Source: an uncultured Christensenellaceae bacterium
GTDB lineage: Bacteria; Bacillota; Clostridia; Christensenellales; CAG-314
Reading direction: 5' to 3'
DNA length: 64,000 bases
Assembly: GCA_910587795.1 (NCBI GenBank)
Contig: CAJUNH010000004.1
Coordinates: 1-64,000, forward strand
The position numbers were made by a program, and so were the translations under genes. The notes under the pieces were generated by a model. That model was not told the origin of the DNA and made no database searches. It was given only the letters and a program-made list of their open reading frames with translations. Shown piece by piece: positions 1-9,092 of the stretch. Within the stretch, counting starts at the first letter, position 1; each line of letters opens with the position of its first letter.

Positions 1-84
1 GTATTACAAGGGTATTATCATGGGGATATTAGCATAAATCATGCAGATGATTATGCTGAGAGGGTAAAAAGATTAGTTCGTTAA
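1..84 (+). CDS. C-terminal 27 codons of an unidentified protein (truncated by window start)
   Basis: Frame 1 is open from the first base and ends with TAA at 82-84. The tail is rich in charged residues and ends in KRLVR. A strong hairpin terminator follows about 30 bp later, which supports a real gene end. The fragment is too short to assign a family. Confidence 0.5.
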   Translation, partial: VLQGYYHGDISINHADDYAERVKRLVR

Positions 85-114
85 ATTACAATTTATCTTT
101 ATAATCTTTATAAA

Positions 115-160
115 GAAATAGCGCACTATACTTCGCAAGCGAAGATAGTGCGCTATTTCT
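115..160 (+). terminator. Rho-independent terminator
   Basis: A near-perfect stem of about 20 bp (arms 115-135 and 140-160, one bulged base, loop CAAG) is flanked by A-rich and T-rich sequence, so it could act in both directions. It follows the truncated gene at 1-84. Confidence 0.85.
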
Positions 161-218
161 TTGTTCGCAAGGAAATTCTTATGACAGATATCATTAGTCC
201 GTCCTTTTAATATGTTTT

Positions 219-351
219 TATTTTATTATAGCATACGAACAACCATTAACCGCGTTTATCTACAACAAACTGCTATTAATTACTCGCTATTACATCGTAT
301 CACATTGATGATAATGTGTTGCGATATATTTTGTTCGTATACGATATTATA
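219..351. repeat. 133-bp interspersed repeat, copy A
   Basis: This stretch aligns without gaps to 37643-37775, at roughly 85 percent identity by eye. Copy A carries inverted ends: GCATACGAACAA near its left end and TTGTTCGTATAC near its right end. An internal imperfect stem (about 283-314) pairs ATCGTATCACATT with AATGTGTTGCGAT. It lies in the 383-bp gap between the first terminator and the mgtC-like gene. No convincing gene is present; the only open frame in it lacks a ribosome binding site. Confidence 0.8.
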
Positions 352-467
352 TAACACACACGAGCAACATTTACTACAAAATATAACCGCTAACGTAATG
401 TGTTGTATAATAGTAGTTAGCAGTAGTTAATATCTTTTAAACGCCGTTAATTGTTGTTTGTATTTTA

Positions 468-1169
468 TTATAAATCTTCCAAGCGTTCTATCGAAATCAT
501 TGCCTCGTTGTTTTCGATAAAGTTATTTATTTTTTCCGCGTGGTAGTTTTGGTTTGGACGTATTACTGCCTCTACTTGCATTCTGCCGTCTGCGGAGCGT
601 TGAACCTTGTAACGGTGAAATTGAGTAATACCAAAGTAAAGCTGTAACGTTTTTTGTAATTCGTCCGAGTGGTAAAACCTTATAAGCAGTAATCGCTGAC
701 CATGGCGTTTAAAAGGAGTTGTATGAAGTATCAGCTGCATTAAAACGATAAACGCCGTTCCGCACAAAGATACAATGTACATTCCCGCTCCGCATGCCAT
801 GCCTATTGCGGAAGTTGCCCAAATAATAGCAGCGGTGGTAAGACCGTGTAAATTTTCGCGGCGGAAGAATATTATGCCTGCGCCCAAAAATCCTATACCG
901 GTAACTACCTGCGCCGCAACGCGGGCGCCGTCGCCGAACTCTCCAAGCTGAATGGATATAGTGGTAAACAGTGCGGATGCAAGTCCTACGGTAAAGTGTG
1001 TGCCCATGCCCGCTTCTTTTTGGCGGTGCGAACGTTCTACGCCTATTACAAAACCCATTATGCCAGCAAGCAGTATTCTAAATAAATAAACCAATTCCAT
1101 TTGCCAGTCAAATCCCGACAAAAACTTTTCTATAAAGCTTTGTTCGGCAAAGCCAACAATCCAGTTCAT
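468..1169 (-). CDS. MgtC/SapB-family membrane protein
   Basis: The 233-residue protein has about five hydrophobic helices in its first 150 residues, at roughly 22-43, 58-78, 83-102 and 106-145. These include the MgtC-type stretches GVERSHRQKEAG, TGIGFLGAGIIF and GLTTAAIIWA. The C-terminal 70 residues are soluble and fit the ACT-like regulatory tail of longer family members. MgtC proteins sit in the inner membrane; those studied affect adaptation to low magnesium and virulence by modulating ATP synthase, but the role here is inferred from family only. The start has a GAGGTAGAAT ribosome binding site. The gene stands alone, preceded by a palindrome at 1189-1211 that may control it. Confidence 0.9.
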   Translation of the reverse strand: MNWIVGFAEQSFIEKFLSGFDWQMELVYLFRILLAGIMGFVIGVERSHRQKEAGMGTHFTVGLASALFTTISIQLGEFGDGARVAAQVVTGIGFLGAGIIFFRRENLHGLTTAAIIWATSAIGMACGAGMYIVSLCGTAFIVLMQLILHTTPFKRHGQRLLLIRFYHSDELQKTLQLYFGITQFHRYKVQRSADGRMQVEAVIRPNQNYHAEKINNFIENNEAMISIERLEDL

Positions 1170-1188
1170 ATTCTACCTCAAAAAATGT

Positions 1189-1211
1189 GTGTCAAAGCAA
1201 ACGTTTGACAC
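1189..1211 (-). promoter_or_regulatory. Perfect palindrome in the mgtC-like leader
   Basis: GTGTCAAA and TTTGACAC (8-bp arms, 7-bp spacer) form a perfect inverted repeat 20 to 42 bp upstream of the start codon. There is no T-run after it in the gene direction, so an operator or a leader hairpin is more likely than a terminator. Confidence 0.45.
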
Positions 1212-1357
1212 CCAAATTTGTTAATATAATTTTATTTTTACGGTTTAACCCGCATATTTTATATACTATACCATATTTAAAATATAATTTCAATAGGTGC
1301 AGTGTAAGTTTTATCGTTATTTTTTAATTTAAGCAATTTATTAGAAAATATTACCGT

Positions 1358-2230
1358 TTATTTTACGATACGTTTGTCTTTGCCCGTAAGCTGCGCAACA
1401 AAAGTGACGGACTGATCCACTAAACGGGAAAATAATCTTTCGTCATATCTGTCGCGTAAATCCGCAAGCGATAAATTTGTGCTTATTATCGTCTGTTTGT
1501 TTTTTGCAATGCGTTCGTTAATTACGACAAACAAATATTCCGCCGTCACGTTTTTATACACAAGCTCGGTTCCTAAGTCGTCTATAATCAGTACGTCCGC
1601 GTCTACAATGGAGTCGAGTACCGATTGCTTTGTTTTGTGGTCGGCAAGATGGGCTTCCAAAAAACGTGAGTTTAAATCGTATGCCGTTACAAACAAAACG
1701 CTGCGGTTAAGATTTAGCGCGCAGTTTGCGCATGCCGTCACAAGGTATGTTTTGCCCGTGCCGGTAGAGCCTGTAAGCAGTAAATTTTTGTCTCCGCTTT
1801 GCGCAAGTTCGCGCGCTTTGCTCAGTACCGCCGAGTTATGTTTATCTTTTTCGGCGGAGTTTTCAAATGTATAATCTTTGTTTATTATGTTGCTCTGCGA
1901 TACGAGCAGTTTGTTTAATTCGTTTTTAAGACAAGCGCACATTTCGTTTTCAACGTAGCCGGTATCTCCGCAGTTTGTGCAGAAATACTGCGGTTTTAGC
2001 ATACGTTCGTCAACGTTAAGTTTAAGTATCAGTGCGTGCATTTCATCTTTGTATTTTGCAATGTCTACGGAGTTTCCTTGTATTTGCGCACGCCTTAATG
2101 CGGTTTCGCACTGTTTGTATTCGGGCGTTTTTCTAAGCGCAGTCAATGTTTTTTCGCAGTCGTATTCCGCGCGGAAACGTCTGTCGTCTATTGTGCGTTT
2201 GGCAATTGCAATAAGTTGTCTTTTGTCCAT
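1358..2230 (-). CDS. DnaC/DnaI-like replicative helicase loader ATPase
   Basis: The 290-residue protein has a helical N-terminus, a zinc-like cysteine cluster (Cys84, 87, 98, 100) and an AAA+ domain with Walker A GSTGTGKT at 154-161 and Walker B VLIIDDLG near 213. This layout is that of DnaI/DnaC, which loads the replicative helicase at the origin or at stalled forks. Its start codon overlaps the stop of the upstream DnaD-like gene by one base, so the two should be translationally coupled. The pairing of DnaD-like and DnaI-like genes is typical of Firmicutes. The symbol is left blank because dnaC and dnaI are both used. Confidence 0.92.
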   Translation of the reverse strand: MDKRQLIAIAKRTIDDRRFRAEYDCEKTLTALRKTPEYKQCETALRRAQIQGNSVDIAKYKDEMHALILKLNVDERMLKPQYFCTNCGDTGYVENEMCACLKNELNKLLVSQSNIINKDYTFENSAEKDKHNSAVLSKARELAQSGDKNLLLTGSTGTGKTYLVTACANCALNLNRSVLFVTAYDLNSRFLEAHLADHKTKQSVLDSIVDADVLIIDDLGTELVYKNVTAEYLFVVINERIAKNKQTIISTNLSLADLRDRYDERLFSRLVDQSVTFVAQLTGKDKRIVK

Positions 2231-3681
2231 TAGTCCTCCGTTTCGGTCAGTACCGTAAACAATGCGTTAAGCTCGTCGTCGGTATACTGACGGCGCTCGA
2301 TGTCTCTTCCGCCTATCAAAACTTTTGTTGCGGCAGTTTGTTTATTTGCCGCGCTTTGCGCTTTGGCTTGTTCTACGGTAGTTACGCCCGAATGTTTGTA
2401 TTCGGCAAGTATTCTGTTAAGATACGCAATAGGAGCGTTTGTGCCTACGGCTTTTTCGGCGGCAAATTCTATTACGTCTGCGTTCATACGCCATTCCGCA
2501 GTCCAGGTTTTGTATAACAAACGGTCGTTAGCAGTTACGCGGCGGTCCAATCCGCACTTATTGATTATTTTTTTGATTTGTTCGTCTTGACGGGAGACTG
2601 CGGAAATGTACTCGTGCAGTGCTTGCTGAGTCGTAATTCCGTTTTTGTAAAGTTTGTCTATTACGGAGCTTAAACCGTTTAAAGTACGGATGTTTGTTTT
2701 AAAGCAGTATTTTGCAATTTGCAGCAGGGTTTCGCCGTCAAAACCTTTGTTAAGCCAGCGGACGATATACTCGTCTACTACAACGTCCAAGCTCTGGTAA
2801 TAAACGCCTATTGCTTTGTTTATATTTTTTGCAAGCTCGTATATGCGGTTTTTTTGTTCGGTGTAGCACTCTATTTCTTTTAACGACATTGCTCCGCTGC
2901 GGTAGTATTCGCATAACTTGCCGTCCAGCATAGACATTCCGCCTTTTTTGCAGTCTTTTGCAACATTTATTATTACGTCCTGCGTAAAGCCTAATTCGCG
3001 CGTCCACTTGTCGTACATCAGTCTGTCGCTGTGTTCAAACTTGCGCGCAGTGCCTAAATTTTTAAATACGAGTTTTAAGTCCTCGTCGTACTTTTGCTGG
3101 CAGTCTAAATGTTCGGCAACGGTTGCAAGAGTGGTTGCGCCTTTGCGCATAACGTTGCGCGCCACCGTCATTATGTACTGATAGCCGATGTTGTTGCCTT
3201 TAAGCGCAATGCAGTATTTTATTACGGCAAGCAATGCCTCCGGTTCAAAAGTAGTGTCCTCCAAAAACTGGTAGTATACGTCGTATTCCTGCGGGGTAAT
3301 CTGCCTGCCGCCGATAAATAAATCCTGTAAACGTTTGGAAAACGTTCTGTATTTGGACGGGTTGATTTTGCGCAATGCGGAAGCGGAGTCTTTTAACGCC
3401 AAATACGTAACGTGCGCAGGCGCGTCGTTTACAAGCGTTACAAGGTCCAATTCGTCCCAGTACTGATAAGCGGCAATCACGTCGTCGGCAGAGATGTTCA
3501 GTTTTTTTGCAATAGTTTCTATACTGTTGTCCTCGCCTTCGCTGTCGGCAAGGGCAAGCCCCAAAAGATACACCGCGGCAAATTTGTCGGGTGCGTCGGG
3601 AATATAATTCAGTAAAAACTTGTTGCTTATAACGGAATATCCGTCGTGTATAAGCTGTTTTTCCTTATTGCAAAATGCCAT
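2230..3681 (-). CDS. DnaD/DnaB-like primosome protein
   Basis: This 483-residue protein begins with a winged-helix-like region (about 1-110) and carries two DnaD-like (DnaB_2) helical segments, near 200-275 and 370-450, each with the RLMYDKWT/RLLYKTWT type motif followed by a long helix. This is the arrangement of Bacillus DnaB and its clostridial counterparts, which prime helicase loading with DnaI. It is the first gene of a two-gene operon, and its stop overlaps the dnaC-like start. The start has a GAGGTATTT sequence just upstream. It is divergent from the SMC-like gene. Confidence 0.88.
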   Translation of the reverse strand: MAFCNKEKQLIHDGYSVISNKFLLNYIPDAPDKFAAVYLLGLALADSEGEDNSIETIAKKLNISADDVIAAYQYWDELDLVTLVNDAPAHVTYLALKDSASALRKINPSKYRTFSKRLQDLFIGGRQITPQEYDVYYQFLEDTTFEPEALLAVIKYCIALKGNNIGYQYIMTVARNVMRKGATTLATVAEHLDCQQKYDEDLKLVFKNLGTARKFEHSDRLMYDKWTRELGFTQDVIINVAKDCKKGGMSMLDGKLCEYYRSGAMSLKEIECYTEQKNRIYELAKNINKAIGVYYQSLDVVVDEYIVRWLNKGFDGETLLQIAKYCFKTNIRTLNGLSSVIDKLYKNGITTQQALHEYISAVSRQDEQIKKIINKCGLDRRVTANDRLLYKTWTAEWRMNADVIEFAAEKAVGTNAPIAYLNRILAEYKHSGVTTVEQAKAQSAANKQTAATKVLIGGRDIERRQYTDDELNALFTVLTETED

Positions 3682-3835
3682 AAATACCTCTTTTGTCTTA
3701 AATCGCCGTTTGTTTTAAACCGCAATGACGCCTTTTTATCAAGCCGGATTGTTTTGCTTTATCTACGCAATTACGTAAATATATATAATTTAAATGCGGT
3801 GTGTTTTATCGTTTTAATATTGTTTGGTTAAAGTA

Positions 3836-3864
3836 TTGATTATTTTGGCGTAATGGAGTATAAT
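3836..3864 (+). promoter_or_regulatory. Sigma-A-type promoter of the SMC-like gene
   Basis: TTGATT and TATAAT are separated by 17 bp. The element lies about 125 bp upstream of the probable start of the coiled-coil gene at 3991. Confidence 0.7.
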
Positions 3865-3990
3865 GATAGGTAGATGCAGATTAAAATACGTGTTTTACGC
3901 CCTTTTTAAGCACTGTTAATCTATTTTACCACAAAATGTTTGCCTAATCAACAAAATTGCAAAAATTACTTAAATTGTAAGGGGTATCTT

Positions 3991-6900
3991 ATGAGGATAA
4001 GCAAAGTAATTGCTTTAGACAACAGAACAAACGAAAAACGCGTTTTTACCTTCGGCACGGCGGACGAGGGTAAAAAACTTGTCACCAACAACGGCGGTAA
4101 GCTTAACAATTATTTGGAATTCTGCTTTAAAGAAGACGTGGACTGCGTAATGGACGTCGAAGTGGAATTTTTTGTAAATCACGAACAGTTTTCGTTAAGC
4201 CGTTTGCACAACGACGACGAAACAACCCGAAGCGTTCTTAAAAAGTTGGAGGACGGTCAGTGGAAGGTCGTTGCACGTTCGCGCGCAAGCGAGTATTTGG
4301 AAAGCTTAATTAACGAAAGTCTGGAAGATATGCTTAAAATCGACTACGTCAACAATATTGCCGTAGACAATTTTCATGGCGATTTGATGCTGTTTGACGA
4401 AATTAAAATGCTTGCCGACGTTCAGGAAAGCGTTTTGCGCAGTTCCGAAGAGGCAAGGGCGTTGAGAGAGCGCGCTTTGCGTAAAGTTAAGGAATATGCC
4501 GATAACGGCAATTCCCGTGCCGTTTCGCCCGAGGTTTTGGACGCAATTAACGGCGAACTTAATCAAGTGTTTAGGGATATTACGATAGTTACCACCGAGC
4601 TTAGCGATTTAAAAGCACGCCAAACCGCAAACGGTTTGCGCGACGACATCGCACGCGATTTGGAAGCAACCCAAAAGAAATATTCCACGCTTACCTCCCG
4701 TCAGGAGGAAATAGAGGAGGCTCGCCGCAAGGTTAAACTTCACGACGATATAGAAATCCTTATACCTAAGGTTAAAACAATGCGCGCGGTGGAAGAACAG
4801 CGCGCCGAATACGAAAAAAAGCGTTACGCTATAACCACCGAGTTGGAGTGGCAGGAAAAGGAACTGGACAGCATCAACAAACAGTTGGAAGAAAAACAGC
4901 GTCAGTATGCTTTGTCGCAGGATAAGCGCAACCGCGTAGACGCAATAAACAACGAGCTTGCGTACGTTTCCGCCTTGTACGAAAAAAACAAACAGCTTAA
5001 CGAACAGCTGCTGGAACTCAACGAAAAACAACAGCGTCTGTCGGCGGAAAAAGTAATGTATACCAACAAGATGGACGAGCTGGAAAAGTCGATAGGCGAA
5101 GTTAAAACCAGTTTGGACGCGTTTAACGTCCCCGTAAAGTCGGTGGGCGAATTGTTGGAAACAGTCCGCGTAGACGTCAAGATTGACGAGGTAGAAGCGC
5201 AGATAGAAAAACTCCAAAGCGAAATTGCAGTAAAGGAAAGCCAAATTGCGGAAAAAGAAAACAATTTGGTAGTGCAAATGAAACGCTTCCGTTCGGTTGC
5301 GGAGTTGGACGTGGCCGTAACCCCCATTAAAGCGAAGGACACTATATTGCAAGTGTTGGACGCTAAGTATTCCAAACTGGAAGCAATAAATCAGTCCTTG
5401 CAGGAAAAACAGCGCAACTTAACCAGAGCGTTGGAGGACTATAAGCACCAGATTGCGGAAATAGAAAAATCCAAGAGCAAAATTCAAAGCGAGTACGATA
5501 ATATAATGCTCCGCAAGCAGGAAGAGTTTAAGCGCGAAGTATTTTTAAACAGTCAAAAGGTATTTAGCGAGGACGCTTCGGGCGTGTTTGCCGTAACCGC
5601 AAATTTCCACGATCAGGAAATAGAAGCGTTGGAGCATGAACTGACGTCCCGTACTTTGGACAGAGAATTGCTGTTGGAGCGCGCTTATCAAATAGAGGGA
5701 TCTATTAAGGAAATCAAGCGTCATATAGACATTAACGAAGCGGAAATGGCTACGTTGCGCAACGAAAAAAATAATATCAATAACCGCTATAACGAAATTT
5801 TAGCGCAAAACAGCAACGAAACGGTGTTTAACTACCTTAAAGCGCTAAATAACGACGGCGGTACAAAGTATTTATTAGACGTACAGCAGGACGCGGTACG
5901 CAGCGAAGCGGAACTGGCGGAACTTAAACGCGCAACCGAAGCATTGCGCGCCAAAGCAACTGCGTTAAGATCCCGTCTTAAATATTTAAAAGAAACTCAG
6001 CAGCAGCTTGACAGCGAACAAGCGTCGGTGGATTCTTTGGTTACTACAAACGATAAAGTCAAGGAGGAATTAACCGATATAGGCGAAAGACTGTCGTCAA
6101 GTTACGAGCAGTATAAAGCGGTTTCCCGTCAGTTGGAAAGTATCGAATCCAAACTCGACGACGTGCGCGGAGAAATAACGGAAGTTTCAAAGACCATTAA
6201 AGTAAACGAAAAGCAGATTAACGAGTCTAACGACAAGGCAAAAAAATATGCGGGAAGCGACGATATAGAGCAAGCGCTTGCAAACTTTAAGTACGATTTG
6301 GGCGATGTGGAAAGCGAACGGCAAATGCTAATCGACTCAAAAGCGGATACCGAAAAAGATTTGTTTAAAAAGCGTTTGGAAAATGAAAAAGTACAATGGC
6401 TGTACGATACTAAGGCGGCAGAGTACGACGAATTGCATCGGGAATTGCAATTCGAGTTTAACTTAAAGGGACTGGATATCGACAAAGTAAGCGATAAGGA
6501 CTTGGAAAGCAACGCCGACGATTTGCGCAAGGTTGTTGCCGAGTACGACGCAACCCGCAGTTTGCTTGCGGAAAAAATCGATAATTTGTACGGTTTGCTG
6601 CAAAGCCGTCCCGTAGAAAACGTTTCTGCCGAGGATATTACCGCCAAGGAGCATCAGCTGGCAGTTTTGCGCGGACGTCAGGAACAATTACAGGAAGAAC
6701 GTAAGCTGCAGCTTGAAAACTACGTGGCGGCAAGTACCGCCCGTATGAAGGTTACTGCGGCAGCTGCGGAAGCAAGGACGCTGACTACGCTGCGCGCCAC
6801 AATCGACCATAACGATTTGATAGGGCTGCTTATCCGCGATAAAATCAACGCTATACTTACCGTTGCTACGCAATATCTCAACGCGTTTGTAGAGGGCGGT

Positions 6901-7182
6901 TATACACTTGCGGAAAGTAACCGTAAAGTAGTTGTCCGTCACGACGACAAAACTTTCGATTACGACGAATTAAGTCAGGAAGTAAAAACTGCGGTGTACG
7001 TAAGCTTACTGCTTAGCTTGCCCAACAGCGACGAATCGGACGGACGTTGGATTGTGTTTGAGGAGCGTATCAATATAGATAAAGACGTGCTTGCGGATAT
7101 GCTGCTTAACATAGCAAATCTAAGCTACGTAATTAGCGTTAAAAAGGAAAAGCCCGAAGCCAAAACAGCTGCTGCGGAATAA
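3991..7182 (+). CDS. SMC/SbcC-like coiled-coil protein with degenerate ATPase head
   Basis: The start was placed at ATG 3991, after AAGGGGTATCTT; an upstream in-frame ATG at 3940 has no ribosome binding site. The 1063-residue product has a globular N-terminal lobe (about 1-150), a very long E/K/Q-rich coiled coil (about 150-950) and a C-terminal lobe. The arrangement matches SMC, SbcC or RecN ATPases. However, the expected P-loop position reads TNNGGKLNNYLEF, without GxxGxGKS. The signature region reads ELSQEVKTAVYV, and the Walker B region reads WIVFEERINID, with no DE pair. ATP hydrolysis is therefore doubtful. It is divergent from dnaD-dnaC and may serve chromosome structure or repair; that role is inference. 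The specific family is not known to me. Confidence 0.75.
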   Translation: MRISKVIALDNRTNEKRVFTFGTADEGKKLVTNNGGKLNNYLEFCFKEDVDCVMDVEVEFFVNHEQFSLSRLHNDDETTRSVLKKLEDGQWKVVARSRASEYLESLINESLEDMLKIDYVNNIAVDNFHGDLMLFDEIKMLADVQESVLRSSEEARALRERALRKVKEYADNGNSRAVSPEVLDAINGELNQVFRDITIVTTELSDLKARQTANGLRDDIARDLEATQKKYSTLTSRQEEIEEARRKVKLHDDIEILIPKVKTMRAVEEQRAEYEKKRYAITTELEWQEKELDSINKQLEEKQRQYALSQDKRNRVDAINNELAYVSALYEKNKQLNEQLLELNEKQQRLSAEKVMYTNKMDELEKSIGEVKTSLDAFNVPVKSVGELLETVRVDVKIDEVEAQIEKLQSEIAVKESQIAEKENNLVVQMKRFRSVAELDVAVTPIKAKDTILQVLDAKYSKLEAINQSLQEKQRNLTRALEDYKHQIAEIEKSKSKIQSEYDNIMLRKQEEFKREVFLNSQKVFSEDASGVFAVTANFHDQEIEALEHELTSRTLDRELLLERAYQIEGSIKEIKRHIDINEAEMATLRNEKNNINNRYNEILAQNSNETVFNYLKALNNDGGTKYLLDVQQDAVRSEAELAELKRATEALRAKATALRSRLKYLKETQQQLDSEQASVDSLVTTNDKVKEELTDIGERLSSSYEQYKAVSRQLESIESKLDDVRGEITEVSKTIKVNEKQINESNDKAKKYAGSDDIEQALANFKYDLGDVESERQMLIDSKADTEKDLFKKRLENEKVQWLYDTKAAEYDELHRELQFEFNLKGLDIDKVSDKDLESNADDLRKVVAEYDATRSLLAEKIDNLYGLLQSRPVENVSAEDITAKEHQLAVLRGRQEQLQEERKLQLENYVAASTARMKVTAAAAEARTLTTLRATIDHNDLIGLLIRDKINAILTVATQYLNAFVEGGYTLAESNRKVVVRHDDKTFDYDELSQEVKTAVYVSLLLSLPNSDESDGRWIVFEERINIDKDVLADMLLNIANLSYVISVKKEKPEAKTAAAE

Positions 7183-7283
7183 TACGTTGACTTAACGTAA
7201 GTGTACTTTTTCTAAAAACTCAAAATATTAAACAAACCCTCTTTGGCTAAATTACACTTTCCATAGGTATCGAGAACTGTTAA

Positions 7284-8060
7284 ATGGACGCAACACGTTA
7301 TCCTGTCATTTTAGTACACGGCATAATTTTAAAAGATAATATTTTCTTTAAATCGTTCGGGAAAATAGAAAAAAAACTAAAACAGCGCGGATATTCCGTT
7401 TCTACTGCACCGACGGACGGATTTGGCACTATAGAAAATAACGCTGCTCAGCTGAAAGGTTATATAGAGAAAATTTTAGAAAAGGAGCACGCTGAAAAAG
7501 TAAATATTGTTGCCCATTCCAAAGGGGGACTTGATAGTATACGTATGATAGAAACAATGGGTATGGAAGATAAAGTTGCATCGCTAACCACACTCTGTAC
7601 TCCTCACCTTGGTTCGCCGATTGCTTCTCATATTCTCGGATATCCCAAGTGGATTTTAACATTCATTGCTTTTTGGATTAATTTATGGTATCGGATTTTC
7701 GGGGACAAACAACCGAATTGTTTAGAAGTCTGCCGACAGCTAAAACAGCGTGATGAAGCCGGTGTGATTCATTTTGCCGAAAAAGTTTACTGCCAAAGCT
7801 ATTCTACTACGTTAAAAAGAGCAAGAGATGATTTTATAATGGGAATTCCGTTTTATTTCTCCAAACGGCTAGAGAAAAAAGCTACCGACGGGCTTGTCGC
7901 GATAGACTCCGCCCGGTTTGAGCATTACCGTGGAAACTGCATAGAAGAATCCGTTTCCCATTCGGAAATAGTGGGTTTTATGGCTAATCGAAAAAAGATG
8001 GAGCGTGTTATTGGATTTTATATCCAGCTATTAAACGGACTTGTTGAAATGGGATTTTAA
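7284..8060 (+). CDS. Lipase-like alpha/beta hydrolase
   Basis: The 258-residue protein opens with PVILVHGI, the oxyanion-hole strand of lipases, and has the nucleophile elbow AHSKGG with Ser79. Later Asp (DGLVAID) and His (VSHSEIV) residues complete a plausible triad. No signal peptide is evident, although a hydrophobic stretch lies near 120-140. It resembles the triacylglycerol lipase/PGAP1-like group; the substrate is unknown. The ribosome binding site is weak (GAGAACTGTTAA) and the gene appears monocistronic. Codon use is slightly more AT-rich than in the neighbours. Confidence 0.8.
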   Translation: MDATRYPVILVHGIILKDNIFFKSFGKIEKKLKQRGYSVSTAPTDGFGTIENNAAQLKGYIEKILEKEHAEKVNIVAHSKGGLDSIRMIETMGMEDKVASLTTLCTPHLGSPIASHILGYPKWILTFIAFWINLWYRIFGDKQPNCLEVCRQLKQRDEAGVIHFAEKVYCQSYSTTLKRARDDFIMGIPFYFSKRLEKKATDGLVAIDSARFEHYRGNCIEESVSHSEIVGFMANRKKMERVIGFYIQLLNGLVEMGF

Positions 8061-8253
8061 CCGTATCTCACTAGGCTGCAAGTAGTAAGTTTGTTTATGG
8101 AAAAATATATAGAAAAGGCGTGGCTTTATGCCATGCCTAATTTTCATTTTCCTGTTGTTGACCTGTTTATTCCCTATGGAAACTACGATAACCGCAAATG
8201 GATTTTATTTGTGTATAAGTTATATCAGTCGATTACGCTTTTGGCGTATTTTT

Positions 8254-8793
8254 TTACCGTGCGGATAACGTAACCGAGTAAAGCGGGGCATATTTTACTC
8301 CGCTGTCGGTAAATACGCTTTGGTACAAAACCACTTCGGGCGCATCGAACGGTTTATTGTAAACGTCTACGCATTTTGTTGCTTCGCTAAAAGGCAGACT
8401 GAAAGAGTATTTGCGTATTAAAGTTACGTGCGGACGGTAAGCGCGGCGCTCCACGGTAAAACCCATTTTGTCCAAACCGTCGGCAAGTTTGTCGTGCAGT
8501 GCGGTTAAATCGGCGTTTTTATTAAATTTGGCGCACACAACGTTACTTGCGCGCATAACGGCAAACTGGTTGATCGACAGCTTCGGCGCAGGCATATTAA
8601 TTGCCGAATCCATTGCGCTTTGAATATATATAAGATTGTTTTTCTCTACGTTACCCAAAAAGTGCAAAGTGACGTGGTAGTTTTCCTTAGGAACGAACGC
8701 TCCGCCCGTTGCAAGCGTTTTAAACTGGCTTGCCGACCGCTCCAAATTGTCTTTTGTTTTGTCGGGTAAATTTAGCGCAATAAAAACTCGCAT
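8254..8793 (-). CDS. thpR: RNA 2',3'-cyclic phosphodiesterase (2'-5' RNA ligase family)
   Basis: The start is ATG 8793, placed by the site AAAAAGGAGAAAT just upstream; this gives 179 residues beginning MRVFIALNLP. Two HxT motifs, HVTLHFLG (His40) and PHVTLIRKY (His about 122), form the active site of the 2H phosphoesterase superfamily. ThpR hydrolyses 2',3'-cyclic phosphate RNA ends and can reversibly form 2'-5' links. Length and motif spacing are normal for the family. It is convergent with the lipase-like gene and appears monocistronic. Confidence 0.92.
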   Translation of the reverse strand: MRVFIALNLPDKTKDNLERSASQFKTLATGGAFVPKENYHVTLHFLGNVEKNNLIYIQSAMDSAINMPAPKLSINQFAVMRASNVVCAKFNKNADLTALHDKLADGLDKMGFTVERRAYRPHVTLIRKYSFSLPFSEATKCVDVYNKPFDAPEVVLYQSVFTDSGVKYAPLYSVTLSAR

Positions 8794-9092
8794 TATTTCT
8801 CCTTTTTGCCGTAATTGTTGTTTGGCAGATTTTTCTTGATTAATTTTAACATAAAATAAAATAGTTTTCAACAGCCGTACAATTTTTATAGGCGAAAAAT
8901 CAGTGTAAATATATTTTTTTATTTTGTAATTTACTGTAATACAAAAAAATAATATTCTTTGTTTGGTACAGCGTTAAAGTTTACGTTATACGGTATATTA
9001 CAGTTAATATAATTTTTCATTATAAATCCGTTTACAGTATTGTTTTACTTTGGTTGCTATTTTCAAATAAAAATGATAAAATTACAGTGTTT

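Noticed and set aside
212..430. 72-codon open frame over repeat copy A
   Set aside because: It has no ribosome binding site, its composition is random-like, and it is explained by the repeat; the frame is not kept in copy B.
4609..5352. Long minus-strand open frame within the coiled-coil gene
   Set aside because: It is a complement shadow rich in Phe and Val, typical of the opposite strand of Glu/Lys-rich coding sequence.
8091..8273. 60-codon open frame after the lipase gene
   Set aside because: No ribosome binding site, it overlaps the end of thpR, and the sequence resembles no family.
9000..9092. FMN riboswitch upstream of the ApbE gene
   Set aside because: None of the conserved FMN-box strings are visible and the leader is too short.
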